A model generated the notes under the pieces. That model ran no database searches and was not told where the DNA came from. It worked only from the letters and a program-made list of their open reading frames with translations. This document shows, in pieces, positions 1-5,233 of a DNA stretch of 5,324 bases. The number at the start of each line of letters is the position of its first letter. The stretch's first letter is position 1. The translations under genes and the position numbers were made by a program. Source of the stretch: Ignavibacteriales bacterium (GTDB taxonomy: Bacteria; Bacteroidota; Ignavibacteria; T3Sed10-11); assembly GCA_003560935.1 (NCBI GenBank), contig PWJF01000294.1:1-5324 (forward strand), in the 5' to 3' direction.

Positions 1-327
1 ATGTGCTGGGCCCTGACGCATGTCCTGGGGAAAAAAGGATGTCCCGTAAAATCCGTACTGGCCGGGGAAGAGGCCCTTTTCTGCATCCGGGGAGAGCATT
101 TTCCCCTGGTCTTTTTGGACGCCAAGCTCTCGGACATGGAAGGCCTGGACCTGGCGGCCAGGATCATGGAGATCGATCCCCTGGCCCGGATCGTGATCGT
201 GTCCGGGTATTTCTACAGGGATGACAGGGAGATCCGGGAAGCCCTGGAGAAAGGCCTGATTTTGGGTTTTATAGACAAACCCTTTGACCATACAGAGATT
301 GCAAGGGTGGTTGAACAATTCCTTTGA
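1..327 (+). CDS. Response regulator receiver domain, 5'-truncated by window edge
   Basis: The 108 visible residues form most of a CheY-like receiver domain, which takes a phosphoryl group from a sensor kinase. The likely phospho-acceptor is D40 in the strand VFLDAKLSDMEGLDL. S68 in IVIVSGY sits at the conserved Thr/Ser position, and K93 in the FIDKPF motif is the conserved lysine. The first beta strand with its acidic pair is missing, so the gene almost certainly begins before base 1 and the ATG at base 1 is internal. The chain stops right after the last receiver helix, with no output domain following. The protein is therefore either a stand-alone receiver or the C-terminal receiver of a larger protein such as a hybrid kinase. 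It lies upstream of a sigma-54 type promoter, but a regulatory link to gas vesicles is only conjecture, because a hairpin and about 400 bases separate it from gvpA. Confidence 0.85.
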   Translation: MCWALTHVLGKKGCPVKSVLAGEEALFCIRGEHFPLVFLDAKLSDMEGLDLAARIMEIDPLARIVIVSGYFYRDDREIREALEKGLILGFIDKPFDHTEIARVVEQFL

Positions 328-343
328 TCGACCCTGAGGGCAG

Positions 344-379
344 TGGAACCTGCTCCATTGTTTTATGGAGCAGGTTCCA
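344..379. repeat. Perfect 15-bp inverted repeat after the receiver gene
   Basis: Arms 344-358 and 365-379 are perfectly complementary around a 6-nt loop (TGTTTT). The structure starts 16 bases after the receiver stop codon. It would form a very stable RNA hairpin and may end or protect the upstream transcript. No T-tract follows it, so it is not a textbook intrinsic terminator. It could also be a member of an intergenic palindrome family. Confidence 0.75.
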
Positions 380-470
380 TGGAAACCAATCCACCCCCGC
401 CCGCATCAGCCTGGTCCCGTACAGGTCCCTGTCCGCTGCTCCCCACGTACCTCGTCCGGCACCCACTTTT

Positions 471-541
471 ATCGTTCCCACGCTCTGCGTTTATCGTTCC
501 CACGCTCTGCGTTTATCGTTCCCACGCTCTGCGTGGGAACG
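471..541. repeat. Three tandem 22-bp repeats ending in a perfect palindrome
   Basis: The unit ATCGTTCCCACGCTCTGCGT plus TT occurs at 471-492 and 493-514. A third copy begins at 515 but continues into GGGAACG instead of TT. In the third copy, arms 517-527 and 531-541 make an 11-bp perfect stem with a TCT loop. The copies are contiguous with no spacers. From memory, palindromes with the core CACGCTCTGCGTG are scattered between genes in several proteobacterial genomes, including sulfate reducers, and behave like REP elements. That association was not searched here. Confidence 0.85.
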
Positions 542-547
542 TAGCCC

Positions 548-569
548 GACCGCTCCTGCGGTCATTTTT
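548..569 (+). terminator. Possible weak terminator hairpin with T5 tract
   Basis: Arms GACCGC (548-553) and GCGGTC (558-563) enclose a TCCT loop and are followed by ATTTTT. The shape is that of an intrinsic terminator on the + strand, although the stem is short. It lies inside the repeat block, between the 22-bp tandem and a second palindrome, so it may simply be part of the repeat element. Confidence 0.3.
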
Positions 570-570
570 G

Positions 571-614
571 GACGCAGAGCGTCCCGGGCATGTCCCCACG
601 CAGAGCGTGGGGAC
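571..614. repeat. REP-like palindromes related to the upstream tandem repeat
   Basis: There are two palindromes here. The first is GACGC-AGA-GCGTC at 571-583. The second has arms 592-601 and 605-614 with an AGA loop (10 bp, perfect). Their GACGCAGAGCGTC and CCACGCAGAGCGTGG cores are the reverse complement of the core of the 22-bp units at 471-541. The two blocks therefore face each other as an inverted pair across about 50 bases. This looks like a compound REP or MITE-like element. Confidence 0.75.
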
Positions 615-659
615 AATCAACAGGCTTCAACTCCCTGGAAAATTAACCGATACCCTGAA

Positions 660-675
660 TGGCGTATCCCTTGCA
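660..675 (+). promoter_or_regulatory. Sigma-54 (RpoN) type -24/-12 promoter of gvpA
   Basis: The sequence TGGCGTATCCCTTGCA matches the established RpoN consensus TGGCACG-N4-TTGCW. The invariant GG (661-662) and GC (673-674) are separated by exactly 10 bases. The consensus ACG is replaced by GTA. The predicted start of transcription is near 686, giving a leader of about 60 nt before gvpA. A promoter of this kind needs an enhancer-binding AAA+ activator bound upstream. No activator gene is visible in the window and its binding sites were not identified. Confidence 0.65.
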
Positions 676-730
676 TGAGAGAAATAAATACGCATGCGGA
701 GGATTTTTTTGTGTTTTAACCCAAATTGCA

Positions 731-737
731 AAGGAGG
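731..737 (+). promoter_or_regulatory. Strong ribosome binding site of gvpA
   Basis: AAGGAGG lies 8 bases before the ATG at 746. It is close to a perfect anti-16S match. It fixes the gvpA start at 746 rather than at the in-frame ATG at 659, which falls on the -24 promoter element. It suits a very highly translated structural protein. Confidence 0.85.
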
Positions 738-745
738 ATTTAAAA

Positions 746-964
746 ATGGCAAAGGTAGCAAAGTCGACGGATTCTTCCAGCTTGGCAGAGGTTGTGGACC
801 GCATCCTGGACAAGGGCATCGTTGTTGACGCCTGGGTCAAGGTGTCTCTGGTCGGGATCGAACTTCTGTCAGTGGAAGCCCGGGTGGTCATTGCTTCGGT
901 CGAGACCTACCTGAAGTACGCTGAAGCCATCGGGCTGACCGCTACAGCCGCGGCCCCGGCGTAA
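746..964 (+). CDS. gvpA: Gas vesicle structural protein GvpA
   Basis: This 72-residue protein is the major shell protein of gas vesicles, the gas-filled protein organelles that give buoyancy. It assembles into the ribs of the hollow cylinder. Nearly the whole chain follows the GvpA consensus: [20 protein letters not shown] (residues 11-30), then the hydrophobic strand-turn-strand [20 protein letters not shown] (31-50), then [14 protein letters not shown] (51-64) and a short Ala/Pro tail. The length equals the usual 70-75 residues. The start is set by the strong AAGGAGG site. The gene is first in the cluster, behind a -24/-12 promoter and ahead of a hairpin that could raise its expression over the genes behind it. 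Only one gvpA copy is in the window. Confidence 0.97.
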   Translation: MAKVAKSTDSSSLAEVVDRILDKGIVVDAWVKVSLVGIELLSVEARVVIASVETYLKYAEAIGLTATAAAPA

Positions 965-986
965 CCGGATGCCGGGCATGAGGCAT

Positions 987-1024
987 TTTTCCGTGAAGGC
1001 CTGCTTGCGGGCCTTCATGGAAAA
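987..1024 (+). promoter_or_regulatory. Stable 15-bp hairpin between gvpA and gvpC-like gene
   Basis: Arms 987-1001 and 1010-1024 pair over 15 positions, with one G-T wobble, around an 8-nt loop. The left arm starts with TTTT and the right arm ends with AAAA, so the structure is symmetric. There is no T-tract immediately after it, but T-rich sequence appears at 1045-1056. The hairpin begins 23 bases after the gvpA stop. It could shield the gvpA mRNA from 3' decay or act as a leaky terminator, either of which would give excess gvpA transcript. Confidence 0.6.
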
Positions 1025-1060
1025 TACGTCCGGAGAAAAGCTGTGGTTTTTTGTTTTCAA

Positions 1061-1088
1061 GGTTCATGCTTCCCTGGAATCATGAACC
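1061..1088. repeat. 8-bp inverted repeat before the gvpC-like gene
   Basis: GGTTCATG (1061-1068) and CATGAACC (1081-1088) are perfectly complementary around a 12-nt loop. It lies 29 bases before the AAAGGAGG site (1118-1125) of the next gene. It could be a second RNA hairpin or an operator half-site pair. Nothing in the sequence decides between these. Confidence 0.4.
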
Positions 1089-1131
1089 CTGAAACCTGAA
1101 AACCTTGGAAAACTAGGAAAGGAGGAATACC

Positions 1132-2292
1132 ATGGACAGTTTTGCCCAGGATATGCTGCGTATCAGGGACGAGATCGTTTCCTTGCGCGGGGCGCGGGTG
1201 TCGTTTATTGGTGAGCTGAAAAATTCCGTGAATGAGACCAGACGCCATGCCGCGGCAATGATCAACGATTTCAGCAGGCAGCGCGCTGAAAAGGCCGGAA
1301 GCGACAAGGCGGCTCTTGTCTTTTTTGCCTCGGGGCTCAGAACGCAGGTAAATGAAATGATAAATGAATTTGGAGCCCACCGCTCCAGGATGGCCGCAGG
1401 GAAAAAAGCAGAGCTTTTGGATTGCGTTTCAAACACAAAGCAGGCGGTCCATGAACTCAAGAACGCAGTGGATAAATTGTTAAAGGGCCTTGAGGGGGAC
1501 CGGATGAACATGTCCAGGGAAACCAGGGCCAGTCTCAACGGATTCATCTCGGATCTGCGGAGGGAAATCAGGGAAATGCTTTCCGGATTCGACTCAGCCC
1601 GCCAGGAAAGGACAAAGGAAACAAAGACCATGCTTGCGGACTGCCTTTCGAACACCAGGCGCTTTGTGGCGGATACAAAACGTGATCTCCGGAGCATGCA
1701 GAAGGATTTTACAGCAGCCCGCCTGGAAAAGGCCAGGGCGGACAGACTCGGGCGAAAGGACTTTATTGTTGAACTTTCGCAAAATATGGCCGGTCTGAGG
1801 CAGGAAACCGGCGACCTTCTGCGCAGGCTTTCCGGGGATTTCCATCAGGCCGGGCGGATATGGCGCAGTCCTGCTGCTCCCGCTGCCGCGCCCGGACCCC
1901 CGGAACCCGCTCCGGAAAAAAAGATTGAAGAAGAACCGGAAAGACCGGAAGCCAAACTTGAGGAAAAGGCCCCTGAGGCTGAAAGGATCGTTGAAGAAGA
2001 AAAACCGGCTGTTCCGGAAACAGAGACAGGGTTGGCCGCCGCCGGGAAGAAGGAGGAAGAAGCCGAGCCGGTCCTGAAAAAAAAAGAAATCGTGCCTGAC
2101 GACCTGACCCTGATCCCGGAGATAGGTCCCAGCAGGGCCAGGCATTTGAACGAGGCCGGCATTTATACCTTTGAGCAGCTTGCCCGGAGCCCTGTGGAAA
2201 CCTTGCGCAAGGCCATTAAAGAGAAAGGCAGGCAGCCTGACTTCGATAAATGGATCCAAACGGCCAAAGACCTGGTCTCAAAAAAGGAGTGA
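1132..2292 (+). CDS. gvpC: GvpC-like gas vesicle protein with C-terminal helix-hairpin-helix domain
   Basis: This is a 386-residue protein started at an ATG six bases after AAAGGAGG. Residues 21-242 form amphipathic helical repeats. In the repeat at 138-157, FISDLRREIREMLSGFDSAR, the spacing F-x3-L-x7-L-x6-R matches, as I remember it, the 33-residue repeat of cyanobacterial GvpC. GvpC binds the outside of GvpA ribs and stiffens the vesicle. Six units are visible, with conserved F/L at 47, 80, 120, 153, 193 and 237. Spacings alternate 33 and 40 until the last unit, which is 44. Residues 245-320 are a Pro/Ala then Glu/Lys-rich linker, probably disordered. Residues 322-386 resemble a helix-hairpin-helix domain, with LIPEIGPSRARHL (327-339) then AGIYTFEQLA (342-351). 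Position between gvpA and gvpN supports the GvpC role. The tail is not part of classical GvpC, and its partner is unknown. Confidence 0.8.
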   Translation: MDSFAQDMLRIRDEIVSLRGARVSFIGELKNSVNETRRHAAAMINDFSRQRAEKAGSDKAALVFFASGLRTQVNEMINEFGAHRSRMAAGKKAELLDCVSNTKQAVHELKNAVDKLLKGLEGDRMNMSRETRASLNGFISDLRREIREMLSGFDSARQERTKETKTMLADCLSNTRRFVADTKRDLRSMQKDFTAARLEKARADRLGRKDFIVELSQNMAGLRQETGDLLRRLSGDFHQAGRIWRSPAAPAAAPGPPEPAPEKKIEEEPERPEAKLEEKAPEAERIVEEEKPAVPETETGLAAAGKKEEEAEPVLKKKEIVPDDLTLIPEIGPSRARHLNEAGIYTFEQLARSPVETLRKAIKEKGRQPDFDKWIQTAKDLVSKKE

Positions 2293-2345
2293 ACCGTTAA
2301 TTGCTGATTGATGACCGCTTGTTGCGCCAAGGGAGCGTTTAGAGT

Positions 2346-2385
2346 GCAAAGTCCCTGATCTCACTGCTGATATCAGGTGCTTTGC
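2346..2385 (+). promoter_or_regulatory. Imperfect hairpin upstream of gvpN
   Basis: GCAAAG (2346-2351) pairs with CTTTGC (2380-2385), and CCTGAT (2354-2359) with ATCAGG (2372-2377), across a 2-by-2 internal mismatch. The loop contains part of the palindrome CTGATATCAG (2367-2376). The hairpin lies in the 150-base gap before gvpN. It covers a possible in-frame GTG start at 2377, which argues against that start. It may affect transcript processing or gvpN translation. Confidence 0.4.
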
Positions 2386-2442
2386 AGCGGCAATTTCCGC
2401 CCCGATATGAACAAAATAACAGCCCCTCAAGGGTATGGGGAC

Positions 2443-3405
2443 ATGCCGATGAACGACAAAAGCAGCGTTGCTTCTGATTACTTTAAACGGGTGACCTGTC
2501 CTGGCGACCATGTCCAGCTCGAACCAAGCGATTATTTTCTGGTCACCCCTTATATCGAGGATCTCACCAGACGGGCCATGGCCTATATCCGGGCGGGGTA
2601 TCCGATTCACTTTTCCGGCTCCGCAGGAACCGGCAAAACCACCCTTGCCTTTCATGTGGCCTCCCAGATCAACCGGCCGGTGACCCTTATTCACGGCGAC
2701 GATGAGTTCGGCAGCTCCGACCTGGTGGGAAAGGACTCGGGATACCGCAGATATAAGCTTGTGGACAATTATATCCATTCCGTGGTCAAAAGCGAAGAAC
2801 GCATGAATACGCTTTGGACCGACAATCGGCTGACCACGGCATGTCAAAGGGGCTATATCCTTATCTATGACGAGTTCACCCGTTCAAGGCCGGAGGCCAA
2901 CAACGCCCTATTGAGCGTTCTGGAGGAAGGTATTCTCAACCTTCCCGGGCTCAGGCGGGCCGGAGAAGGATACCTGAAGGTCCATCCGGACTTCAGGGCC
3001 GTATTCACCTCCAATCCCGAGGAATACGCGGGCGTCCATAAGACCCAGGACGCCCTGATGGACCGGCTGATCACTATCAGTCTCGGACACTTTGACAAAG
3101 AAAGCGAGATCGGCATCACCATGTCCAGATCAGGCCTGCCCCGGGAGGACGCCGAGATTATAGTGGATATTGTCCGGAGACTGCGGGGAGTAGGGGTGAA
3201 AAACCACCGGCCGACCATCCGGGCGTCCATTGCCATAGCCCGCATCCTGGCGCACATGGATGTCAGGGCCAGGCCCACTGATCCTGTTTTCAGGATGGTC
3301 TGCAAGGATGTGCTCAATGTCAATTCCGCAAAGGTAACCCGCGAGGGCGAATCGATCATGCCTGAAAAGGTGGACGAGGTCATATCCGGGCTCGGCAGGC
3401 GCTGA
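2443..3405 (+). CDS. gvpN: Gas vesicle protein GvpN, AAA+ family ATPase
   Basis: GvpN is a MoxR-like AAA+ ATPase needed for gas vesicles to grow to full size. From the ATG at 2443 it has 320 residues. It shows Walker A GSAGTGKTT (59-67), Walker B ILIYDEF (139-145, with D143 and E144), and a sensor-1 type FTSNPEEYAGVHKTQDAL (188-205) with N191. The family-specific stretches YDEFTRSRPEANN (142-154) and LIHGDDEF (82-89) are intact. The start is uncertain. AAGGG (2429-2433) lies 9 bases before 2443, and GGGGA (2437-2441) lies 7 bases before another ATG at 2449. In-frame starts at 2377 (GTG) and 2407 (ATG) have no visible ribosome site. The gene follows the gvpC-like gene in the same direction. 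It is complete and no key motif is lost. Confidence 0.95.
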   Translation: MPMNDKSSVASDYFKRVTCPGDHVQLEPSDYFLVTPYIEDLTRRAMAYIRAGYPIHFSGSAGTGKTTLAFHVASQINRPVTLIHGDDEFGSSDLVGKDSGYRRYKLVDNYIHSVVKSEERMNTLWTDNRLTTACQRGYILIYDEFTRSRPEANNALLSVLEEGILNLPGLRRAGEGYLKVHPDFRAVFTSNPEEYAGVHKTQDALMDRLITISLGHFDKESEIGITMSRSGLPREDAEIIVDIVRRLRGVGVKNHRPTIRASIAIARILAHMDVRARPTDPVFRMVCKDVLNVNSAKVTREGESIMPEKVDEVISGLGRR

Positions 3406-3466
3406 GGCGTCGTACCGGCCGAGCTTGAATAATGAATAGTTAATTAGGAAAAAAGCGGGGGGGATC

Positions 3467-3799
3467 ATGGCTGTTTCCAGGAAAAACATTAAGGGGGTCG
3501 CGAATATCCGGACGCATTCAGGCTCTGTGGACCGCACCCTGAAACCGCACGAGGCCCATATGAGGCTGTGCGTTCTTGAGATGGAAAAGGCCCGCCGCAC
3601 CCAGGAAAGGGAAAGCGCACTCAGGCGCGTGCGCACCATTGACGAGAGACATAAGGAGATTGAAGAGGAAAAGCAGAATATCCTCAGGTCTCTTGAGCTC
3701 AATGCAAAAGAATCGCTTAAACCCGACAGGAAAAACCATCTGCCGGAAAAAGGCACAGGGACTAATGAAGCCGTGAAAAGCTTCACCCTGAAGTATTGA
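3467..3799 (+). CDS. Small charged coiled-coil protein of the gvp cluster (possibly GvpV-like)
   Basis: The product is 110 residues and strongly charged, with no signal peptide or membrane segment. A G-rich site (GGGGGGGA, 3457-3464) lies just before the ATG. Residues 1-28 are basic and Gly/Ser-containing, with NIRTHSG at 13-19. Residues 29-80 are one long predicted helix with heptad character, including LEMEKARRTQERESALRRV (37-55) and IDERHKEIEEEKQNIL (58-73). The tail (81-110) is polar. Small proteins of this build, with an ALEMEK-like motif, occur in some gas vesicle clusters and I tentatively connect it with those called GvpV, but from memory only. Its place between gvpN and gvpF/L suggests an accessory or chaperone-like assembly role. 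The coding region is well supported by the long open frame and by its context. Confidence 0.75.
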   Translation: MAVSRKNIKGVANIRTHSGSVDRTLKPHEAHMRLCVLEMEKARRTQERESALRRVRTIDERHKEIEEEKQNILRSLELNAKESLKPDRKNHLPEKGTGTNEAVKSFTLKY

Positions 3800-3839
3800 C
3801 CCCATTTTCGATCAGCAAGCATGGAATGAGGAATCCCTC

Positions 3840-4034
3840 ATGATAATCCTGAAAGGATCAGACCAGGTCGGGACCAGCCGTACAATAGCTGGCTTTCGCT
3901 CATGCCGGCATTCGACTTCGGTCTCGCAGACAATTGTTGATCACGGGCGGATAAGATACGAACAAAGCAGGCAAAGATGGAGAGAAAAGAGACGGATCTG
4001 GCTCAAGAAGCAAAAAAGGATCAAATCCAGGTAA
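3840..4034 (+). CDS. Small basic hypothetical protein, doubtful
   Basis: This 64-codon ORF has a plausible ribosome site, GAGGA (3828-3832), seven bases before its ATG. The product is very basic toward the C-terminus: residues 37-64 are rich in Arg, Lys and Gln with two Trp (RQRWREKRRIWLKKQKRIKSR region). I recognise no family. It fills most of the gap between the coiled-coil gene and gvpF/L and runs in the same direction, which favours a real gene. Its odd composition, and a competing short frame at 3977-4126, leave it open. It could also be untranslated leader of gvpF/L. Confidence 0.35.
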   Translation: MIILKGSDQVGTSRTIAGFRSCRHSTSVSQTIVDHGRIRYEQSRQRWREKRRIWLKKQKRIKSR

Positions 4035-4085
4035 TCCGTCAATTCTTTAATTCCGGATGGAAACCGGATACCGGGGGTACATGCA

Positions 4086-4835
4086 ATGGGAAGCGGACAA
4101 TATCTGTATGCAATAATGGCCATTGATGATCCGCAGGAGATGCGTTTCAAAGGTCTGGGAATCGACCGAGGCGATGTATACGCCATTGCCGCGGGAAATA
4201 TTGCAGCCATAGTAAGCAAGGTGCCGCCGGACAAAAGGATCAGGCCGGAGCGGCGGCACCTGGCCGCGCATCACGGTGTGCTTGCACGTCTTATGGAAAC
4301 AGCAACGCCTTTGCCCATGGCCTTCGGCATTATTGCGGAAAACGGCAGTGCGGTTAAAAAGATCCTGGACAAATACCGCCGGGAGTTTCTGAAACACACC
4401 CGGCGGGTCTCGAACAAGGTTGAAATGGGACTCAAAGTGATTTGGGACGTTCCCAATATCTTTGATTATTTTGTCATCACCCATCCTCAGCTCAAGGAAC
4501 TCAGAGACCGTTTTTTCTGGATCCATCACAACCCCACCCAGGAGCAGAAAATTGAGCTTGGCAGAACCTTCGAACGTCTGCTGAACGAGGACAGAGAGGC
4601 TTATACCCGGCAGGTCTCAGAGGTGCTCTCGGAATATTGTCACGAGATCAAAGCCAACAAGTGCGCCAGAGAAAGCGAGGTCATGAACCTGGCCTGTCTG
4701 GTGGACCGCCGGGGCATAGAGAGGTTCGAAGAAGGCATCTTTGCGGCGGCCAATCAGTTTGATAACAATTTCGCCTTTGACTACAGCGGGCCCTGGGCCC
4801 CGCACAATTTCGTGAACATTGACCTTAAGATCTGA
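4086..4835 (+). CDS. gvpF: Gas vesicle protein GvpF/GvpL family
   Basis: The 249-residue protein belongs to the GvpL/GvpF family. These are minor gas vesicle components that contact GvpA and are thought to take part in early assembly. Readable family features are the N-terminal strand QYLYAIMA (5-12), the helix LAAHHGVLARLM (59-70), TPLPMAFG (74-81), the strand EMGLKVIWDV (113-122), NLACLVDR (201-208), and the C-terminal signature FDYSGPWAPHNFV (231-243). The length is normal for the family. GGGGG (4073-4077) lies 8 bases before the ATG at 4086. Its place directly before gvpG matches the F-G pairing common in bacterial clusters, so I use gvpF. The sequence alone does not separate F from L, and gvpL is possible. 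Confidence 0.93.
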   Translation: MGSGQYLYAIMAIDDPQEMRFKGLGIDRGDVYAIAAGNIAAIVSKVPPDKRIRPERRHLAAHHGVLARLMETATPLPMAFGIIAENGSAVKKILDKYRREFLKHTRRVSNKVEMGLKVIWDVPNIFDYFVITHPQLKELRDRFFWIHHNPTQEQKIELGRTFERLLNEDREAYTRQVSEVLSEYCHEIKANKCARESEVMNLACLVDRRGIERFEEGIFAAANQFDNNFAFDYSGPWAPHNFVNIDLKI

Positions 4836-4873
4836 GCTTATCAGATAACAAATCCGAGGTATCGGCCGCTTGA

Positions 4874-4893
4874 AGTCGGCCCAGGGGCCGACT
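4874..4893 (+). promoter_or_regulatory. GC-rich hairpin between gvpF and gvpG
   Basis: AGTCGGCC (4874-4881) and GGCCGACT (4886-4893) form a perfect 8-bp stem with a CAGG loop. It lies 38 bases after the gvpF stop and about 100 before the gvpG start. No T-tract follows, so it is more likely a stability or processing element than a terminator. The surrounding 164 bases hold no other recognised gene. Confidence 0.45.
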
Positions 4894-4999
4894 CTCCCGG
4901 CACCTGCCTGGATTGGTCATAAAGCTTGACAGAATCTGCATTCCAAGCGGACGTCGGGCCGGCTGCAAAATCCGTATGGTCCGCACCGCAGGAGTAAAC

Positions 5000-5233
5000 G
5001 TGCTGATAGTGGATGATATCCTGTTGTTCCCCGCAAAAAGCCTTGTATGGCTCTTCCGGGAGATCCATAACGCAGCCCTGCAGGAAACGGCCCGGGAGTC
5101 CGATATGCTCACTGCACAGTTGTCCGAGCTCTATATGATGCTGGAGACAGGAAAGATCACCGAAGCTGAATTCGACGCCCGGGAAAAGCTCCTTCTTGAC
5201 CGGCTGGATGAAATTCAGGGAAGCGATGATTAG
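5000..5233 (+). CDS. gvpG: Gas vesicle protein GvpG
   Basis: GvpG is a small accessory protein required for gas vesicle formation in several species and is usually encoded beside gvpF/L. The 77-residue product starts MLIVDDILLFPAKSLVWLFR (1-20), the conserved opening of the family. It continues with EIHNAALQE (21-29) and LSELYMMLETGKITEAEFDA (41-60), then an acidic helix REKLLLDRLDEI. Length and layout are typical. I chose the GTG at 5000 because AGGAG (4990-4994) lies five bases upstream and the family homology begins exactly there. In-frame ATGs at 4913 and 4976 would add sequence that does not look like GvpG. Confidence 0.92.
   Translation: MLIVDDILLFPAKSLVWLFREIHNAALQETARESDMLTAQLSELYMMLETGKITEAEFDAREKLLLDRLDEIQGSDD

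Noticed and set aside
471..541. Short direct repeats that could suggest a CRISPR array
   Set aside because: The 22-bp copies are contiguous with no unique spacers between them, and no cas-like gene is visible.
324..719. Two overlapping + strand open frames of 131 and 111 codons (324-719 and 343-678)
   Set aside because: They run through the hairpin, the tandem repeats and the promoter. Their repeated peptide comes from the repeats, and there is no ribosome site or family resemblance.
659..745. Extended gvpA starting at ATG 659
   Set aside because: This start lies on the -24 promoter element. The strong AAGGAGG and the GvpA consensus both point to ATG 746.
1113..2259. Long minus-strand frames opposite the gvpC-like gene (1113-1697, 1594-2259)
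   Set aside because: They are antisense shadows of a well-supported gene, are Ser/Phe-rich and low in complexity, and lack recognisable domains.
3130..3822. 230-codon minus-strand frame opposite the gvpN 3' end and the coiled-coil gene
   Set aside because: It is antisense to two supported + strand genes, shows no domain, and its apparent product is a composition artefact.
3977..4126. 49-codon frame starting at ATG 3977 and overlapping the gvpF/L start
   Set aside because: It has no clear ribosome site, overlaps two other frames, and its C-terminal half is just gvpF read out of frame.
4913..4999. N-terminal extension of gvpG from ATG 4913
   Set aside because: The extra 29 residues do not resemble GvpG and lack a good ribosome site. 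AGGAG at 4990-4994 and the family start both favour GTG 5000.
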